From contig JAUNMR010000008.1 of assembly GCA_030537455.1 (NCBI GenBank), positions 1 through 64,000 on the forward strand: 64,000 nucleotides of DNA, read 5' to 3'. A program made the position numbers and the translations under genes. The number at the start of each line of letters is the position of its first letter. The stretch's first letter is position 1. The notes below the pieces were generated by a model. The model searched no databases. It saw nothing but the letters and a program-made list of their open reading frames with translations, and was not told the origin of the DNA. This document shows, piece by piece, positions 63,578 through 64,000 of the stretch. The DNA comes from Planctomycetia bacterium. Lineage in GTDB: Bacteria; Planctomycetota; Planctomycetia; Pirellulales; Thermoguttaceae.

Positions 63578-64000
63578 ATGATTAGGAAACTACTGGTTCT
63601 TTCCTTCTGCTACACCCTGTTATTGGTTGGGTGTGCGCCTCGTCAGTCCTCCAATTCCAAGGGCGAAACTGACGCAACGCCCGTTGACGTCGCCGTCACG
63701 CAGACGTCTGACGGTACGAAAGATTTCGCTAAAGCGAAGATTCTCGTCGTTTACTTTTCGCGTACCGGCGAGCAATATAACGTCGGCGTGATTCGAACCG
63801 GCAATACCGCAATCGTCGCCAAGATGATCGCGAACTACCTGAAGGCCGACCTCTATGAGGTCAAAACGGAAAAGAACACTCACTATTCCACCAGTTACGA
63901 TCCTCTGACCACCCAGGCCAAAAAAGAGCAACAGGGCAATCAACGACCGGCGTTCCTCAAACCCGCGCCAAAATTGAACGATTATGACGTCGTCTTCTTT
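63578..64000 (+). CDS. Flavodoxin-like lipoprotein (truncated by window end)
   Basis: The visible 141 residues begin with a lipoprotein signal and lipobox ending at Cys19 (LLLVGC), a Ser-rich linker and then a flavodoxin fold start AKILVVYFSRTGEQYNVG with the phosphate-binding loop SRTGE. This is an FMN-binding electron carrier or quinone-reductase-like domain anchored to a membrane from outside. The remainder lies beyond the window. Confidence 0.8.
   Translation, partial: MIRKLLVLSFCYTLLLVGCAPRQSSNSKGETDATPVDVAVTQTSDGTKDFAKAKILVVYFSRTGEQYNVGVIRTGNTAIVAKMIANYLKADLYEVKTEKNTHYSTSYDPLTTQAKKEQQGNQRPAFLKPAPKLNDYDVVFF

Noticed and set aside
1..64000. CRISPR arrays, insertion sequences, prophage or integrase genes
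   Set aside because: I saw no spaced direct repeats, transposase, integrase or phage structural motifs anywhere in the window.

Overview
The window looks like chromosome from a planctomycete. The evidence is the gene set: two DUF1559 prepilin-like proteins, an MJ0042-type zinc-ribbon membrane protein, a tricorn-type protease, a DUF1080 protein, DUF1573 proteins, a PilM-PilN fusion with PilO, FxsA, and an Lgt with a large insert. Base composition is near even by eye. A sialidase-like protein, an exported esterase and a DUF1080 protein would suit a glycan-rich or gut habitat, but that is inference. I see no phage, insertion sequence, integrase or CRISPR array.

Layout. 37-4021 (+): a run of small secreted or membrane-anchored proteins, namely a Cys-rich exported protein, a C-terminally anchored exported protein, two DUF1573-like proteins, a MauE-like membrane protein with a thioredoxin-like tail, and a 73-residue Cys-rich mini-protein, closed by a strong terminator. 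4196-12168 (-): an esterase whose nucleophile position is Cys, two unknown membrane proteins, a GT39-like glycosyltransferase, a DUF1559 protein, and a reduced second copy of the MauE-like/anchored-protein pair. 12709-19208 (-): a nitroreductase-like protein, MnmG, PilO-like and PilM-PilN. 19209-20850: 1.6 kb with no intact gene, possibly a decayed gene. 20851-24403 (+): Lgt, a cupin protein and two identical tRNA-Lys(CTT). 24574-28172 (-): citramalate synthase and aspartokinase. 28503-29444 (+): a cysteine-synthase-like enzyme. 29564-32191 (-): a large DUF11-type surface protein. 32689-38966 (+): FxsA, a divergent DnaA, FolD and FtsK. 39155-40540 (-): the sialidase-like protein. 41070-42904 (+): DUF1559 protein and a lipoprotein. 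43405-48883 (-): tricorn-like protease and an RND outer-membrane factor. 50387-55083 (+): RND fusion protein and pump. 55154-60079: YraN, a small unknown (+) and two planctomycete-style membrane proteins. 60365-64000 (+): HisD, DUF1080 protein, UppS and a flavodoxin lipoprotein cut by the window end.

How genes work together. MauE and MauD are known to be needed to mature the small disulfide-rich subunit of methylamine dehydrogenase. Here a MauE-like membrane part and a CxxC thioredoxin-like part lie in one polypeptide beside small exported Cys-rich proteins, and a second, shortened copy lies 8 kb away. This is the best candidate in the window for an undescribed system: extracytoplasmic thiol-redox handling of small Cys-rich proteins. 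The tripartite RND efflux system is split into two divergent units across 1.5 kb. PilM/N/O and the DUF1559 proteins belong to the type IV pilus/type II secretion family. Most convergent gene ends share strong hairpins that can terminate both strands.
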